A stretch of 42,833 nucleotides of DNA from Streptomyces sp. H27-H5 (GCF_026627505.1 NZ_JAPNLK010000072.1:1-42833), one strand, 5' to 3'. Shown: positions 14,469 through 23,497, counted from the first letter of the stretch. The notes: generated by a model from the letters alone, not told the origin. Translations and numbers: made by a program.

Positions 14469-16973
14469 ATGTCCGCATTGACGCGCAACGAAGCGCAGCT
14501 CCGAGCCCGGCTCCTCGACGTCCACCACTACGACGTCACCCTCGACCTCACCACCGGTGACGAGACCTTCACCTCCACCACCCTCATCCGGTTCACGGCC
14601 CGCGCCTCGGGTGACACCTTCGTCGAGCTGAAACCGGACGAACTGCGCTCCGTCGAGCTCGACGGCCGCCCCGTCGACCCCGCCGGCCTCACCGACAACC
14701 GCCTCCCGCTCACCGGGCTCACCCAAGGCCCCCACGAGCTGCGCGTCCATGCCCGCATGAACTACTCCCGCACCGGCGAGGGCCTGCACCGCTTCACCGA
14801 CCCCGCGGACGGCGAGACGTACGTCTACTCCCAGATGTTCCTGGACGACGTCCAGCGGGTCTTCCCCGCCTTCGACCAGCCCGACCTGAAGGCCGTCTTC
14901 GCCTTCACCGTCACCGCCCCCGCCCACTGGACCGTCCTCGCCAACGGCATCACCACCCGCGGCGCCGACCGGCCCGAGGACGGCGCCGGCACCTGGACCT
15001 CCGCCCCCACCCCCGCGATCCCCACCTACCTCGCCGCGATCGCCGGCGGCCCCTGGCACACCGTGCGCACCGACCACGCCGGCCTGCCCTTCGCCCTCCA
15101 CTGCCGACAATCCCTCGCACCCCACCTCGACGCCGACGCCGACGAGATCCTCTCCGTCACCACCGCCTGCTTCGACCGCTACCACGAGAAGTTCGCCGAG
15201 CCCTACCCGTTCGACTCCTACGACCAGGCGTTCGTCCCCGAGTTCAACGCCGGCGCCATGGAGAACCCCGGCCTGGTCACCTTCCGCGACGAGTTCATCT
15301 TCCGCTCGGCCGTCACCGACACCGAACGCCAGGGCCGCGCCATGGTCATCGCCCACGAGATGGCCCACATGTGGTTCGGCGACCTCGTCACCCTGCGCTG
15401 GTTCGACGACATCTGGCTCAACGAGTCCTTCGCCGAGTACATGGGCTACCAGACCCTCGTCGAGGCCACCGGCTTCACCGACACCTGGACCGAGTTCGGC
15501 ATGGAGCGCAAGCCCTGGGGCTACGAGGCCGACCAACGCCCCTCCACCCACCCCGTCGCCCCCGCCCCCGAGGACGTCCCCGACACCGCCTCCGCCCTCC
15601 TCAACTTCGACGGCATCTCCTACGCCAAGGGCGCCTCGGCCCTGCGCCAACTCGTCGCCTGGCTCGGCGAGAAGGACTTCCTCGCCGGCATCAACACCCA
15701 CTTCGCGCGCCACAAGTTCGCCAACGCCTCCCTCGCCGACTTCGTGGACTCCCTCGCCGCCCACACCGAACGCGACGTCCACACCTGGGCCGACACCTGG
15801 CTGCGCACCACCGGCGTCGACACCCTCACCCCGCGCGTCGAGGACGGCGACACCGGCTGGACCCTGACCGTCGACCACCACGGCAGCCGCCCCCACCACA
15901 TCGCCGTCGGCCTCTACGACCGCGACCCCACCGGCGGCCTGGAACTGCGCGAACACCTCGACCTGGACGTCCCCAGCGCCGACGTCGTCTCCGCGAGCGG
16001 CCCCCGACCCGACCTGATCCTCCTCAACGACCAGGACCTCGGCTACGTCAAGATCCGCTTCGACGCCGTCTCCGAGGAGACCGCCCTGCGCGGCCTGTCC
16101 CGCATCCCCGGCCCGCTCACCCGCGCCGTCGTCTGGAACTCCCTGCGCGACATGGTCCGCGACGGCGAACTGGAACCCGAGTCCTACCTGGAGACCGCGC
16201 ACGCCCACCTCCCCGAGGAGAACGACCTCGCGATCGTCCAGGGCGTCCTCGGCTTCGCCCGCAACCGCGTCGCCGCCCACTACGTCGCCCCCGGCCGCCG
16301 CACCGCCGCCCTCACCACCCTCACCACCGTCGCCCGCGCCCTGATGCGCCGCACCGAGGACGGCTCCGACCCCGGCCTGCGCCTCGCGGCCGTCCGCGTC
16401 CACATCGACAGCGCCACCCAGCCCGACACCCTCGCCGGCTGGCTCGCCGACGGCACCGTCCCCGGCGGACCCGAACTCGACCCCGAACTGCGCTGGCGCA
16501 TCCTCGCCCGACTCGCCGTCCTCGGCGCCGTCACCGACACCGACATCGACAACGCCCTCGCCGACGACCCCAGCGCCACCGGGGAAGAGGGCGCCGCCCG
16601 CTGCCGTGCCGCGCTCCCCACCCCCGAGGCCAAGGCCGTTGCCTGGCAGCGCATGTTCCACGACGACTCCCTGTCCAATTACCTCTTCAAAGCCACCGCC
16701 TCCGGCTTCTGGCAGCCCGAACAGGCCGAACTCGTCCAGGACTACGTCCCGCGCTACTACCCCGAGGCCGTCGCCCTCGGCGCCCGCCGCGGCCCCGCCA
16801 TCGGCCAGGCCGTCGGACGGTGGGCCTTCCCCTCGCACGCCGTCGACGAGGCCAACCTCCGCGCCGGCCGCGCCTGCCTGGAGGACACCGACATCATCCC
16901 GCTGCTGCGCCGCCAACTCGTCGACCAGCTCGACGACCTCGCCCGCGCCCTGCGCGTCCGCGGCAACGGCTGA
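14469..16973 (+). CDS. pepN: Aminopeptidase N (M1 family)
   Basis: 834 residues (837 if the ATG at 14460 is used), close to Streptomyces PepN at about 850. It removes N-terminal residues from peptides in the cytoplasm. The exopeptidase motif GAMENPG (about 260) and zinc site HEMAHMWFGDLVT...NESFAEY (His296, His300 and a Glu 19 residues on) are intact. The C-terminal ERAP1-like helical domain (about 520-834) ends in DDLARALRVRGNG. The start is uncertain: ATG 14460 and ATG 14469 are in frame 9 bases apart, and the partial AGGCAG at 14453-14458 suits neither perfectly. MSALTRNEAQ looks most like family N-termini. No clear terminator follows. Confidence 0.95.
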   Translation: MSALTRNEAQLRARLLDVHHYDVTLDLTTGDETFTSTTLIRFTARASGDTFVELKPDELRSVELDGRPVDPAGLTDNRLPLTGLTQGPHELRVHARMNYSRTGEGLHRFTDPADGETYVYSQMFLDDVQRVFPAFDQPDLKAVFAFTVTAPAHWTVLANGITTRGADRPEDGAGTWTSAPTPAIPTYLAAIAGGPWHTVRTDHAGLPFALHCRQSLAPHLDADADEILSVTTACFDRYHEKFAEPYPFDSYDQAFVPEFNAGAMENPGLVTFRDEFIFRSAVTDTERQGRAMVIAHEMAHMWFGDLVTLRWFDDIWLNESFAEYMGYQTLVEATGFTDTWTEFGMERKPWGYEADQRPSTHPVAPAPEDVPDTASALLNFDGISYAKGASALRQLVAWLGEKDFLAGINTHFARHKFANASLADFVDSLAAHTERDVHTWADTWLRTTGVDTLTPRVEDGDTGWTLTVDHHGSRPHHIAVGLYDRDPTGGLELREHLDLDVPSADVVSASGPRPDLILLNDQDLGYVKIRFDAVSEETALRGLSRIPGPLTRAVVWNSLRDMVRDGELEPESYLETAHAHLPEENDLAIVQGVLGFARNRVAAHYVAPGRRTAALTTLTTVARALMRRTEDGSDPGLRLAAVRVHIDSATQPDTLAGWLADGTVPGGPELDPELRWRILARLAVLGAVTDTDIDNALADDPSATGEEGAARCRAALPTPEAKAVAWQRMFHDDSLSNYLFKATASGFWQPEQAELVQDYVPRYYPEAVALGARRGPAIGQAVGRWAFPSHAVDEANLRAGRACLEDTDIIPLLRRQLVDQLDDLARALRVRGNG

Positions 16974-17085
16974 CCGCCGGCCCGCACACGGGAACGCCCC
17001 GGGCCGGTCCGACCGAACACCCGGCCGAGACCGGACGGGCGGACAAACCCCGGCGGTTACCCCATTCGGGTCTGATCGTTGTGCT

Positions 17086-17114
17086 GGGCGGGAACGACCA
17101 GGCCGTTCCCGCCC
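17086..17114. promoter_or_regulatory. Perfect 11-bp inverted repeat before the desA-like gene
   Basis: GGGCGGGAACG (17086-17096) and CGTTCCCGCCC (17104-17114) flank a 7-base loop ACCAGGC and end 20 bases before the ATG. It may be a terminator for pepN, an operator, or a leader hairpin close to the ribosome-binding site GAAGGA (17123-17128). I see no iron-box sequence (TTAGGTTAGGCTAACCTAA type) in 16974-17134. Confidence 0.5.
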
Positions 17115-17134
17115 GCCTCCGCGAAGGACACCGG

Positions 17135-18532
17135 ATGACCCCGCCGCCCGGCACCCCGCCACCGCCGCCCCCGCTCGCCGGAGGCCGCGGCGGCGCCGAC
17201 GCCCTGCGGCCCCTCCTCGACACCGTCCTGGACGCCCTGCGCAGCGGCGCCGCCGAACGCGCCGGCCCCCTCCCCGCCGGCGGCCCCGCCGCCGTCACCG
17301 CCCGCGTCACCGACGCGCTGGGCGACGTACTCCCCACCCGCGGCGCCGGCGACCACGAAGCCCTGCGCACCCTCGTCCACACCCTCGCCGCAGGCGCCGC
17401 CGACCCCGCCGACCCGCTCTGCGCCGCCCACCTGCACTGCCCACCCCTCGCCGTCGCGGTCGCCGCCGACCTCGCCGCCGCGGCCCTCAACCCCTCGATG
17501 GACTCCTGGGACCAGGCCCCCGCCGCCTCCACCCTCGAAGCACTCCTCACCCGCGCCCTCGCCGCCGAGTACTACGACACCCCGCACCCCGACGCCCTCG
17601 TCACCACCGGCGGCACCGAGGCCAACCAACTCGCCCTGCTCCTCGCCCGCGAACGCCACGGCCCCCGCCTCACCGTCGTCCACGGCGCGAGCGCCCACCA
17701 CTCCGTCCCCCGCTCCGCATGGCTCCTCGGCCTGCCCCCCACCGTCACCGTGCCCACCCCCGCCGGCGTCCTGGACCCCGCCCGCCTCGCCGAAGCCCTC
17801 ACCCGCCTCGACGGACCCGTCCTCGTCACCGCCACCGCCGGCACCACCGACGCGGGACTCATCGACCCCCTGGAGCCCCTCGCCGACCTCTGCCGACGCC
17901 ACGGCGCCGACCTCCACGTCGACGCCGCGTACGGAGGCCTCCTCCGGCTGAGCCCCCACCACCGCCACCAACTCACCGGGCTCTCCCGCGCCCAGTCCAT
18001 CACCCTCGACCTGCACAAACTCGGCTGGCAGCCCGTCGCCGCAGGCCTCCTCGCCGTCCCCGACACCCGCCTGCTGGCCCCCCTCGGCCACCAGGCCGAC
18101 TACCTCAACGCCACCGACGACACCGAAGCCGGCCTCCCCGACCTCCTCGGCCGCTCCCTGCGCACCACCCGCCGCCCCGACATCCTCAAGATCGCCGTCA
18201 CCCTGCGCTCCCTCGGCCGCGACGGCCTCGCCCGCCTCATCGACGGGACCTGCGCCGCCGCCCACCGCTTCGCCGAACTCCTCGACGCCCACCCCGGCTT
18301 CGAACTCCACGCCCACCCCACCATCAGCACCGTCCTCTTCCGCCCCACCCCCATGGACGACGAGCAGCTCGCGGGCCTGCGCCGCACCCTCCTCCTCGAC
18401 GGCGCCGCCGTACTCGGCCGCGCCACCGCCGACGGCCGCCTCTGGCTCAAGGCCACCCTGCTCAACCCCCACACCACGGCGGGGGACCTGGACACCCTCG
18501 TCACCCTCCTGGAAGGCAGCGCCCACCGATGA
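17135..18532 (+). CDS. DesA-like PLP-dependent diamine-forming decarboxylase
   Basis: 465 residues, group II PLP-dependent decarboxylase (lysine, diaminobutyrate or aromatic amino acid type). Signature parts are PSMDSWDQAPAAS, VTTGGTEANQLALLLARE (PLP phosphate), TATAGTTDAG, HVDAAYGG (Asp to PLP ring N) and LDLHKLGWQPVAAG (PLP Lys295). The N-terminus is Pro-rich and unusual. In siderophore gene clusters the equivalent (DesA) turns lysine into cadaverine. The stop overlaps the next gene as ATGA, and that gene encodes a lysine/ornithine N-hydroxylase homologue, so a hydroxamate precursor is the likely product. Lysine as substrate is inferred, and other basic or aromatic amino acids are possible. 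ATG 17135 follows GAAGGA. Confidence 0.85.
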   Translation: MTPPPGTPPPPPPLAGGRGGADALRPLLDTVLDALRSGAAERAGPLPAGGPAAVTARVTDALGDVLPTRGAGDHEALRTLVHTLAAGAADPADPLCAAHLHCPPLAVAVAADLAAAALNPSMDSWDQAPAASTLEALLTRALAAEYYDTPHPDALVTTGGTEANQLALLLARERHGPRLTVVHGASAHHSVPRSAWLLGLPPTVTVPTPAGVLDPARLAEALTRLDGPVLVTATAGTTDAGLIDPLEPLADLCRRHGADLHVDAAYGGLLRLSPHHRHQLTGLSRAQSITLDLHKLGWQPVAAGLLAVPDTRLLAPLGHQADYLNATDDTEAGLPDLLGRSLRTTRRPDILKIAVTLRSLGRDGLARLIDGTCAAAHRFAELLDAHPGFELHAHPTISTVLFRPTPMDDEQLAGLRRTLLLDGAAVLGRATADGRLWLKATLLNPHTTAGDLDTLVTLLEGSAHR

Positions 18533-19938
18533 CCGCGCAACTCGACACCCCCCACGACCTCGTCGGAATCGGCATCGGTCCCTTCAACCTGTCCCTCGCC
18601 GCCCTGGCCGACGGCCTCCCCAGACAAGGCGTCGGCGAACTCGCCACCGCCTTCTACGACCAGCGCAGGGACTTCCGCTGGCACCCCGGCCTCCTCATCG
18701 ACGGCGCCACCCTCCAGGTCCCCTTCCTCGCGGACCTCGTCACCCTCGCCGACCCGGCGAGCCCCTGGAGCTTCCTCAACCACCTCAGGCACAAGGAACG
18801 GCTCTACCCCTTCTACTTCGCCGAGCAACTCCACATCCAGCGCTCCGAATACGACGCCTACTGCCGCTGGGTCGCCGAACGCCTCCCCGGACTCCACTTC
18901 GGCCACCAGGTCGACGCCGTCCGCTGGAACCCCGAACGCGACCTCTTCGAAGTCGACTTCACCCAACTCGACACCGACGGCGAAGCGGAGGCCCTCGGCC
19001 GCGCCCACACCCGCAACCTCGTCCTGGGCGTCGGCACCGCCCCCTACGTACCCGAACCCCTGCGCCCCCTCGCCGAAGCGCCCACCGTCCCCGTCATCCA
19101 CTCATCCGAGTACCTCGACAACCGCGAACGCGTCCTCGGAGCCGCACACGTCACCGTCATCGGCTCCGGTCAGTCCGGCGCCGAGGTCTTCCTCGACCTG
19201 CTCCGCGCCCGCCCCGCCGGCCGCGAAGGCCTCACCTGGCTCGCCCGCACCGAGGCCTTCGCCCCCATGGAGTACTCCAAGCTCGGCCTGGAACACTTCA
19301 CGCCCGACTACACCCGCTACTTCCACGCCCTCCCCGAACCGGTCCGCGACCGGCTCGTCCCCGCCCAATGGCAACTCCACAAGGGCATCGACGCCGCCAC
19401 CATCGCCGCCATCCACGAAGAGCTGTACCGGCGCACCCTCCACGGAGGCTGGCCCGACGCCGTCCTCACCCCCGGAGTCAGCGTCCGCACCGCCGGCCGC
19501 GTCGCGACCACCAAGGTGGAACTCCACCTCGAACACACCCAACAAGGCGTCCGCTCCCGCCTCACCACCGACGCCGTCGTCCTCGCCACCGGCTACCGCG
19601 AACGGCCCCTCACCAGTCTCCTCGCAGGCCTCGACCCCTACCTGCGCAAGGACTCCTCCGGCCGCCCCCGCATCGACGAACGCCACCGCATGATCCTCGA
19701 CCCCGCCGTCACCGGCAGCGTCTTCGTCCAGAACGGCGAACGCCACACCCACGGCGTCGGAGCCCCCGACCTCGGCCTCGCCGCCTGGCGCAGCGCCGGC
19801 ATCCTCAACACCCTGACGGGCAAGAACCCCTACCCCCAGCCCGCCCGCACCGCCTTCACCACCTTCGGCCTCGACCAGCGGGAGCACACCCGCCCCCATC
19901 CCGCGGGCGAGCTGCTCCCGCTGGTCGAACACCCCTAG
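18529..19938 (+). CDS. DesB-like lysine/ornithine/cadaverine N-monooxygenase
   Basis: 469 residues, FAD- and NADPH-dependent N-hydroxylating monooxygenase (IucD/SidA/DesB family). Motifs: FAD site GIGIGPFNLSLA (13-24), QVPFLADLVTLADP (family-typical substrate/FAD loop), NADPH site VIGSGQSGAEVFLDL, and LATGY near the C-terminus. It should add a hydroxyl to the free amine of a diamine or Lys/Orn, the first step to a hydroxamate iron ligand. It overlaps the DesA-like gene by 4 bases (ATGA), so the pair is co-translated. In the desferrioxamine cluster desA-desB are followed by an acyltransferase (desC) and an NIS synthetase (desD). Neither is here: the next thing is a repeat element and a convergent nucleotidase. 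Confidence 0.88.
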   Translation: MTAQLDTPHDLVGIGIGPFNLSLAALADGLPRQGVGELATAFYDQRRDFRWHPGLLIDGATLQVPFLADLVTLADPASPWSFLNHLRHKERLYPFYFAEQLHIQRSEYDAYCRWVAERLPGLHFGHQVDAVRWNPERDLFEVDFTQLDTDGEAEALGRAHTRNLVLGVGTAPYVPEPLRPLAEAPTVPVIHSSEYLDNRERVLGAAHVTVIGSGQSGAEVFLDLLRARPAGREGLTWLARTEAFAPMEYSKLGLEHFTPDYTRYFHALPEPVRDRLVPAQWQLHKGIDAATIAAIHEELYRRTLHGGWPDAVLTPGVSVRTAGRVATTKVELHLEHTQQGVRSRLTTDAVVLATGYRERPLTSLLAGLDPYLRKDSSGRPRIDERHRMILDPAVTGSVFVQNGERHTHGVGAPDLGLAAWRSAGILNTLTGKNPYPQPARTAFTTFGLDQREHTRPHPAGELLPLVEHP

Positions 19939-19940
19939 GC

Positions 19941-20096
19941 CCTGTCGTCGAAGTCTCGCCTGGCCCGCGGCGCCCGGTACCGCACCTCGCCGCGTTGTCA
20001 GGGCACCCGAGTACGTCCCGTACACGGGCGCCGCTGCGCCTTGCGATGCACGGCACCGGACACCGCGGGTCCTACCGGCGCCACTTCGACGACAGG
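19941..20096. repeat. 156-bp hairpin element with 14-bp terminal inverted repeats
   Basis: Ends are perfect inverted repeats: CCTGTCGTCGAAGT (19941-19954) and ACTTCGACGACAGG (20083-20096). Inward, the pairing continues imperfectly (CGCCTGGCCCGCGGCG... against ...CCGCGGGTCCTACCGGCG), up to a centre holding GAGTACGTCCCGTAC. The whole could fold into one long hairpin. It sits between two convergent genes, beginning 3 bases after the desB-like stop. I recall similar CCTGTCGTCGAAGT-ended hairpins recurring in Streptomyces genomes, which would make this a MITE/REP-like family that may serve as a terminator. No coding sequence or transposase lies within. Confidence 0.72.
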
Positions 20097-20120
20097 ACCC
20101 AGGCCCTCACGGGCCCCCGA

Positions 20121-21923
20121 CTAGAAGACCGGCACCCCGGCCCGCGTCAGCCGCCAGTCCACCGAGGCGAACTGCGCCGGGTCCACCGTCCCCTTCGCCT
20201 TCACCCACTGGATGATCACGTTGCGGATCTCGTCCGAGTTGGCCCACAACTGCCTGGCCTGCGGGACGTGCGGGAAGTTGCCGCCACCCGAGGCCCGGTA
20301 GTTGTTCACCGCGAGCACGAACCGCGCCGCCGGGTCCACCGCCTTCCCCTGGAAGGACAGCCCCGTGATCCGCGACCCCACGGGCTGCGCGACGTCCACG
20401 TCGTACGTCAGCCCGTACACCGCGTCGTAGTTGTAGTCCGGGATGCCCTCCGCGTTCGTCAGCTTCGCCGGATCCACCGGCGCCCCCGGAGCCGTCTGCA
20501 CGTAGTACCGCGCCGAGTACTCCAGGTAGTCCTTCACCTGCGCACCCGTCAGCAGCCGCGCCTCCAGCGTGTTCTCGAACGGGTACAGCCCCGCCGCATC
20601 CTTGATCGTGACCTGCCCGGCCGGTATCGCCGCCGTCCGCGAGAAGCACGAGGCCTGCGACAGCACCGGCAGCGCCGCCCACTCGCCGCCCGCCAGCGCG
20701 GCCTTCACCGTCTCCGCCTGCACGTGGTTGATCAGGTCGATGATCGGCACGTCCTTGACCGGCCCGTCCGCCGAGGACATCGCCTGCGTCGACGTCCCGA
20801 TCACCTGGTTCACGTAACCGACGACCTTGCGGTGCTCGTCCGACAGCAGCCGGACGATCTTCGGGTCTTCCGCCACCTCGTTCGAGTTCAGCACCTGCGC
20901 CGACACCTTCGCCACCGACCAGGAGCCCTTCGACCACGTCAGCTCGAAGTCGAACAGCGTCAGCCGCTGGCCCCACTTCAACGGCTCCGACAGCACCACG
21001 TCCTTGCCGGTCGCCTTGTTCTTCACCCGGTACTCCGGGATCTCCGTGTGCGCGTGACCCACCAGGATCGCGTCGATCCCCGGCACCTGCTCGGCCACCA
21101 GACCCGCCGCGTTCTCGATGTGCGGCAACTGGTCCCCGTAGCTGGACGTACCGCTCGAACCCGAGTGCGCCGACACGATCACCACGTCCGCGCCCATCGA
21201 CCGCAGCTTCGGCACGTACTTCGCCGCCTGCTCCTCCAGCCCCGGGAACGTCATCTTCCCCTGCACGTTGGCCTTGTCCCAGATCGCGATGCCCGGGTTC
21301 GTCAGCCCCAGCACCGCCACCTTCACGTCCCGCCCGCACGGGGTCCGCAGCCGGTGGACGCTGTACGGCGGGAACGCCGGCCGCAGCGTCTTCGCGTCCA
21401 GCGCGTTCGCCCCCAACAACGGGAAGTCGCACTGCTCCTCGAACTTGCGCAGCACGGGGATCCCGTAGTTGAACTCGTGGTTGCCCAGCGCCGCCGCGTC
21501 GTAGCCGATCGCGTTCATCGCCTGAGCCATCGGGTGCACCGGACCGCGACGCGCCGTGATCGGGTCGACCTTCGCGTAGTAGTACGACAGCTGGGTGCCC
21601 TGGATCGTGTCACCGGCGTCGATCAGCAGCGTGTTGCGCCGACCCTTCTGCGCCCGCACCCGGTTCACCAGCGTGGAGACCTTCGCCAGACCGACGTCGT
21701 TGTGCGCCTTGTCGTCGAACTCCTTGTCCGTGAAGTAGTCCCAGTTGAAAACGTTTCCGTGCAGATCGGTCGTACCCATCACCGTGAAGGAGTAGGTCCG
21801 CGGACCGGACCCCTTCGATCCGTCCTGGGCGGCGGCGGCCGGGGAGCTCGTGGCCCCCGCCAACGCCACGGCCGCACCCGTCGCCGCCGTGCTGCCGATG
21901 AAAGTCCTACGGTCGAACGCCAT
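20121..21923 (-). CDS. Tat-exported 5'-nucleotidase / 2',3'-cyclic phosphodiesterase
   Basis: 600 residues, UshA-like. The N-terminus DRRTFIG followed by a hydrophobic Ala/Gly run and AAAA cleavage-like site is a twin-arginine (Tat) signal. The metallophosphatase domain (about 45-340) has TDLHGN, GDTIQG, GNHEFNYG and GHAHTEIP, which bind two metal ions. The C-terminal 5'-nucleotidase domain (about 360-590) has NNYRASGGGNFP for nucleoside binding. Likely role: dephosphorylation of extracellular nucleotides for phosphate and nucleoside salvage. ATG 21923 is preceded by AAGGGGAGA. It converges on the desB-like gene and diverges from the glucanase gene. No PHO-box-like repeats were spotted in the upstream region. 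Confidence 0.93.
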   Translation of the reverse strand: MAFDRRTFIGSTAATGAAVALAGATSSPAAAAQDGSKGSGPRTYSFTVMGTTDLHGNVFNWDYFTDKEFDDKAHNDVGLAKVSTLVNRVRAQKGRRNTLLIDAGDTIQGTQLSYYYAKVDPITARRGPVHPMAQAMNAIGYDAAALGNHEFNYGIPVLRKFEEQCDFPLLGANALDAKTLRPAFPPYSVHRLRTPCGRDVKVAVLGLTNPGIAIWDKANVQGKMTFPGLEEQAAKYVPKLRSMGADVVIVSAHSGSSGTSSYGDQLPHIENAAGLVAEQVPGIDAILVGHAHTEIPEYRVKNKATGKDVVLSEPLKWGQRLTLFDFELTWSKGSWSVAKVSAQVLNSNEVAEDPKIVRLLSDEHRKVVGYVNQVIGTSTQAMSSADGPVKDVPIIDLINHVQAETVKAALAGGEWAALPVLSQASCFSRTAAIPAGQVTIKDAAGLYPFENTLEARLLTGAQVKDYLEYSARYYVQTAPGAPVDPAKLTNAEGIPDYNYDAVYGLTYDVDVAQPVGSRITGLSFQGKAVDPAARFVLAVNNYRASGGGNFPHVPQARQLWANSDEIRNVIIQWVKAKGTVDPAQFASVDWRLTRAGVPVF

Positions 21924-21960
21924 GCCATCTCCCCTTTTGAGGCGTGAACAACGCGCGTAG

Positions 21961-21988
21961 ATTCTGACCCACGGGTAACAATGCGCAA
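21961..21988 (-). promoter_or_regulatory. Putative promoter of the 5'-nucleotidase gene
   Basis: On the minus strand TTGCGC (complement of 21983-21988) and CAGAAT (complement of 21961-21966) are separated by 16 bases, an acceptable -35/-10 pair 38 bases before the start codon. Confidence 0.35.
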
Positions 21989-22065
21989 CACCCCCGCCAG
22001 GTTGCGATCCGGTGACCGACGCAACGCCTGGTCGGCGCGCGCGTCTTGACGCAGCCGGCCCCACG

Positions 22066-22082
22066 AGACTTCAATCAAGTCT
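22066..22082. promoter_or_regulatory. Small inverted repeat upstream of the glucanase gene
   Basis: AGACTT-CAATC-AAGTCT, a perfect 6-bp dyad in an AT-richer patch of the 287-bp divergent region (21924-22210). A repressor site for the glucanase gene is possible. Nothing else in the gap is clear. Confidence 0.3.
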
Positions 22083-22210
22083 TGAACTAAGCAGCGCACG
22101 GACGCCTCACGCTCCCTCCGTGTGAGGGTTTGTCATGCGCATGCCCCTCCAGTGGCCCCTGCGGCCCCCGCCGTCCCCCCACCGCCCCCCACGAGAAGTG
22201 AAGTGATCCC

Positions 22211-23476
22211 GTGCCCCCACGCACCGCATCCCTGCGCGCCACCGCGTTAGGCGCCCTGGCCCTCCTGTGCTGGAGCGCCGTCACCGCCCCCTCCACCGCC
22301 GCCGGCGAAGCCCGCCCCGCCGCCCCCGCCGCGATCACCACCGCGGCCGCAGGCTTCTCCGACACCTTCGACGGCCCCGCCGGAACCGCCCCCGACCCGG
22401 CCAAATGGCAGACCGAGACCGGCGACAACGTCAACAACCACGAACGGCAGTACTACACCGCCGGCAACGCCAACGCCGCCCTCGACGGCCAAGGGCACCT
22501 CGTCATCACCGCCCGCCGCGAGAACCCCGCCAACTACTCCTGCTGGTACGGACGCTGCGAATACACCTCCGCCCGCCTCAACACCGCCGGCCGCTTCACC
22601 CAGACGTACGGACACGTCGAAGCCCGACTCAAGGTCCCGCGCGGCCAGGGCATGTGGCCCGCCTTCTGGATGCTCGGCAACGACATCGGCCAGGTCGGCT
22701 GGCCCGCCTCCGGCGAGATCGACGTCATGGAGAACGTCGGCTTCGAACCCTCCACCGTCCACGGCACCCTCCACGGACCCGGCTACTCGGGCTCCGGCGG
22801 CATCGGCGCCGCCTACACCCTCCCCGGCGGCCAGGCCTTCGCCGACGCCTTCCACACCTTCGCCGTCGACTGGGCCCCCGACTCCGTCACCTGGTCCGTC
22901 GACGGCACCGTCTACCAACGCCGCACCCCCGCCGACCTCGGCGGCCGCGCCTGGGCCTTCAACAAGCCCTTCTTCCTGATCCTCAACCTCGCCGTCGGCG
23001 GCTACTGGCCCGGCGACCCCGACGCCGGCACCACCTTCCCGCAACAACTCGTCGTCGACCACGTCCGCGTCACCACCTCCGACAGCGGAACCGGCCGCAC
23101 CGGCCCCGTCACCGGCCTCGCCGGCAAATGCGTCGACGTGGCGGGCGCCAACCCCGCCAACGGCACCCCCGTCCAACTCCACGACTGCAACGGCACCCCC
23201 GCACAACAATGGACCGTCGCCGCCGACGGCACCCTCCGCGCCCTCGGCAAATGCCTCGACGTGACCGCCGGCGCCACCAACGACGGCGCTCCCGTCCAGC
23301 TCTACGACTGCAACGGCACCCCCGCCCAACGCTGGGCCCTCCCCGCCGCCCGCGACATCGTCAACCCGCAGGCGAACAAGTGCCTCGACGTCACGGGCAA
23401 CAACCCCGCCAACGGAACCCGCCTCCAGATCTGGACCTGCGGCGGAACCCCCAACCAGAAATGGACCGCCCCCTAG
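22211..23476 (+). CDS. Secreted GH16 endo-beta-1,3-glucanase with CBM13 lectin domain
   Basis: 421 residues. Signal peptide to about residue 30, then a GH16 catalytic domain (about 45-290) with the active-site motif E-I-D-V-M-E (Glu169 nucleophile, Glu174 acid/base). That six-residue form fits laminarinase-type enzymes. A ricin-type trefoil lectin (CBM13, about 297-421) follows, with three QxW-like repeats QQW, QRW and QKW, each after a CNGTPA or CGGTPN segment. It should cut beta-1,3-glucans of fungal walls or laminarin outside the cell. The GTG at 22211 is the start, since the signal peptide begins right there; a weak GAAG lies upstream. It has its own promoter region shared with the divergent nucleotidase. 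Confidence 0.94.
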   Translation: MPPRTASLRATALGALALLCWSAVTAPSTAAGEARPAAPAAITTAAAGFSDTFDGPAGTAPDPAKWQTETGDNVNNHERQYYTAGNANAALDGQGHLVITARRENPANYSCWYGRCEYTSARLNTAGRFTQTYGHVEARLKVPRGQGMWPAFWMLGNDIGQVGWPASGEIDVMENVGFEPSTVHGTLHGPGYSGSGGIGAAYTLPGGQAFADAFHTFAVDWAPDSVTWSVDGTVYQRRTPADLGGRAWAFNKPFFLILNLAVGGYWPGDPDAGTTFPQQLVVDHVRVTTSDSGTGRTGPVTGLAGKCVDVAGANPANGTPVQLHDCNGTPAQQWTVAADGTLRALGKCLDVTAGATNDGAPVQLYDCNGTPAQRWALPAARDIVNPQANKCLDVTGNNPANGTRLQIWTCGGTPNQKWTAP

Positions 23477-23497
23477 GCCGGCTCACCGATCCCGCCG

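Noticed and set aside
12750..16973. 1407-codon frame covering kinase, chorismate mutase and pepN
   Set aside because: Only its C-terminal part in the pepN frame is real. The N-terminal 570 codons are Arg/Pro-rich out-of-frame reading of the kinase gene, with no start signal.
16606..19938. 1110-codon frame ending in the DesB-like protein
   Set aside because: The first 640 codons are Arg/Pro-rich shadow of the DesA-like gene. The real start is the ATGA overlap at 18529.
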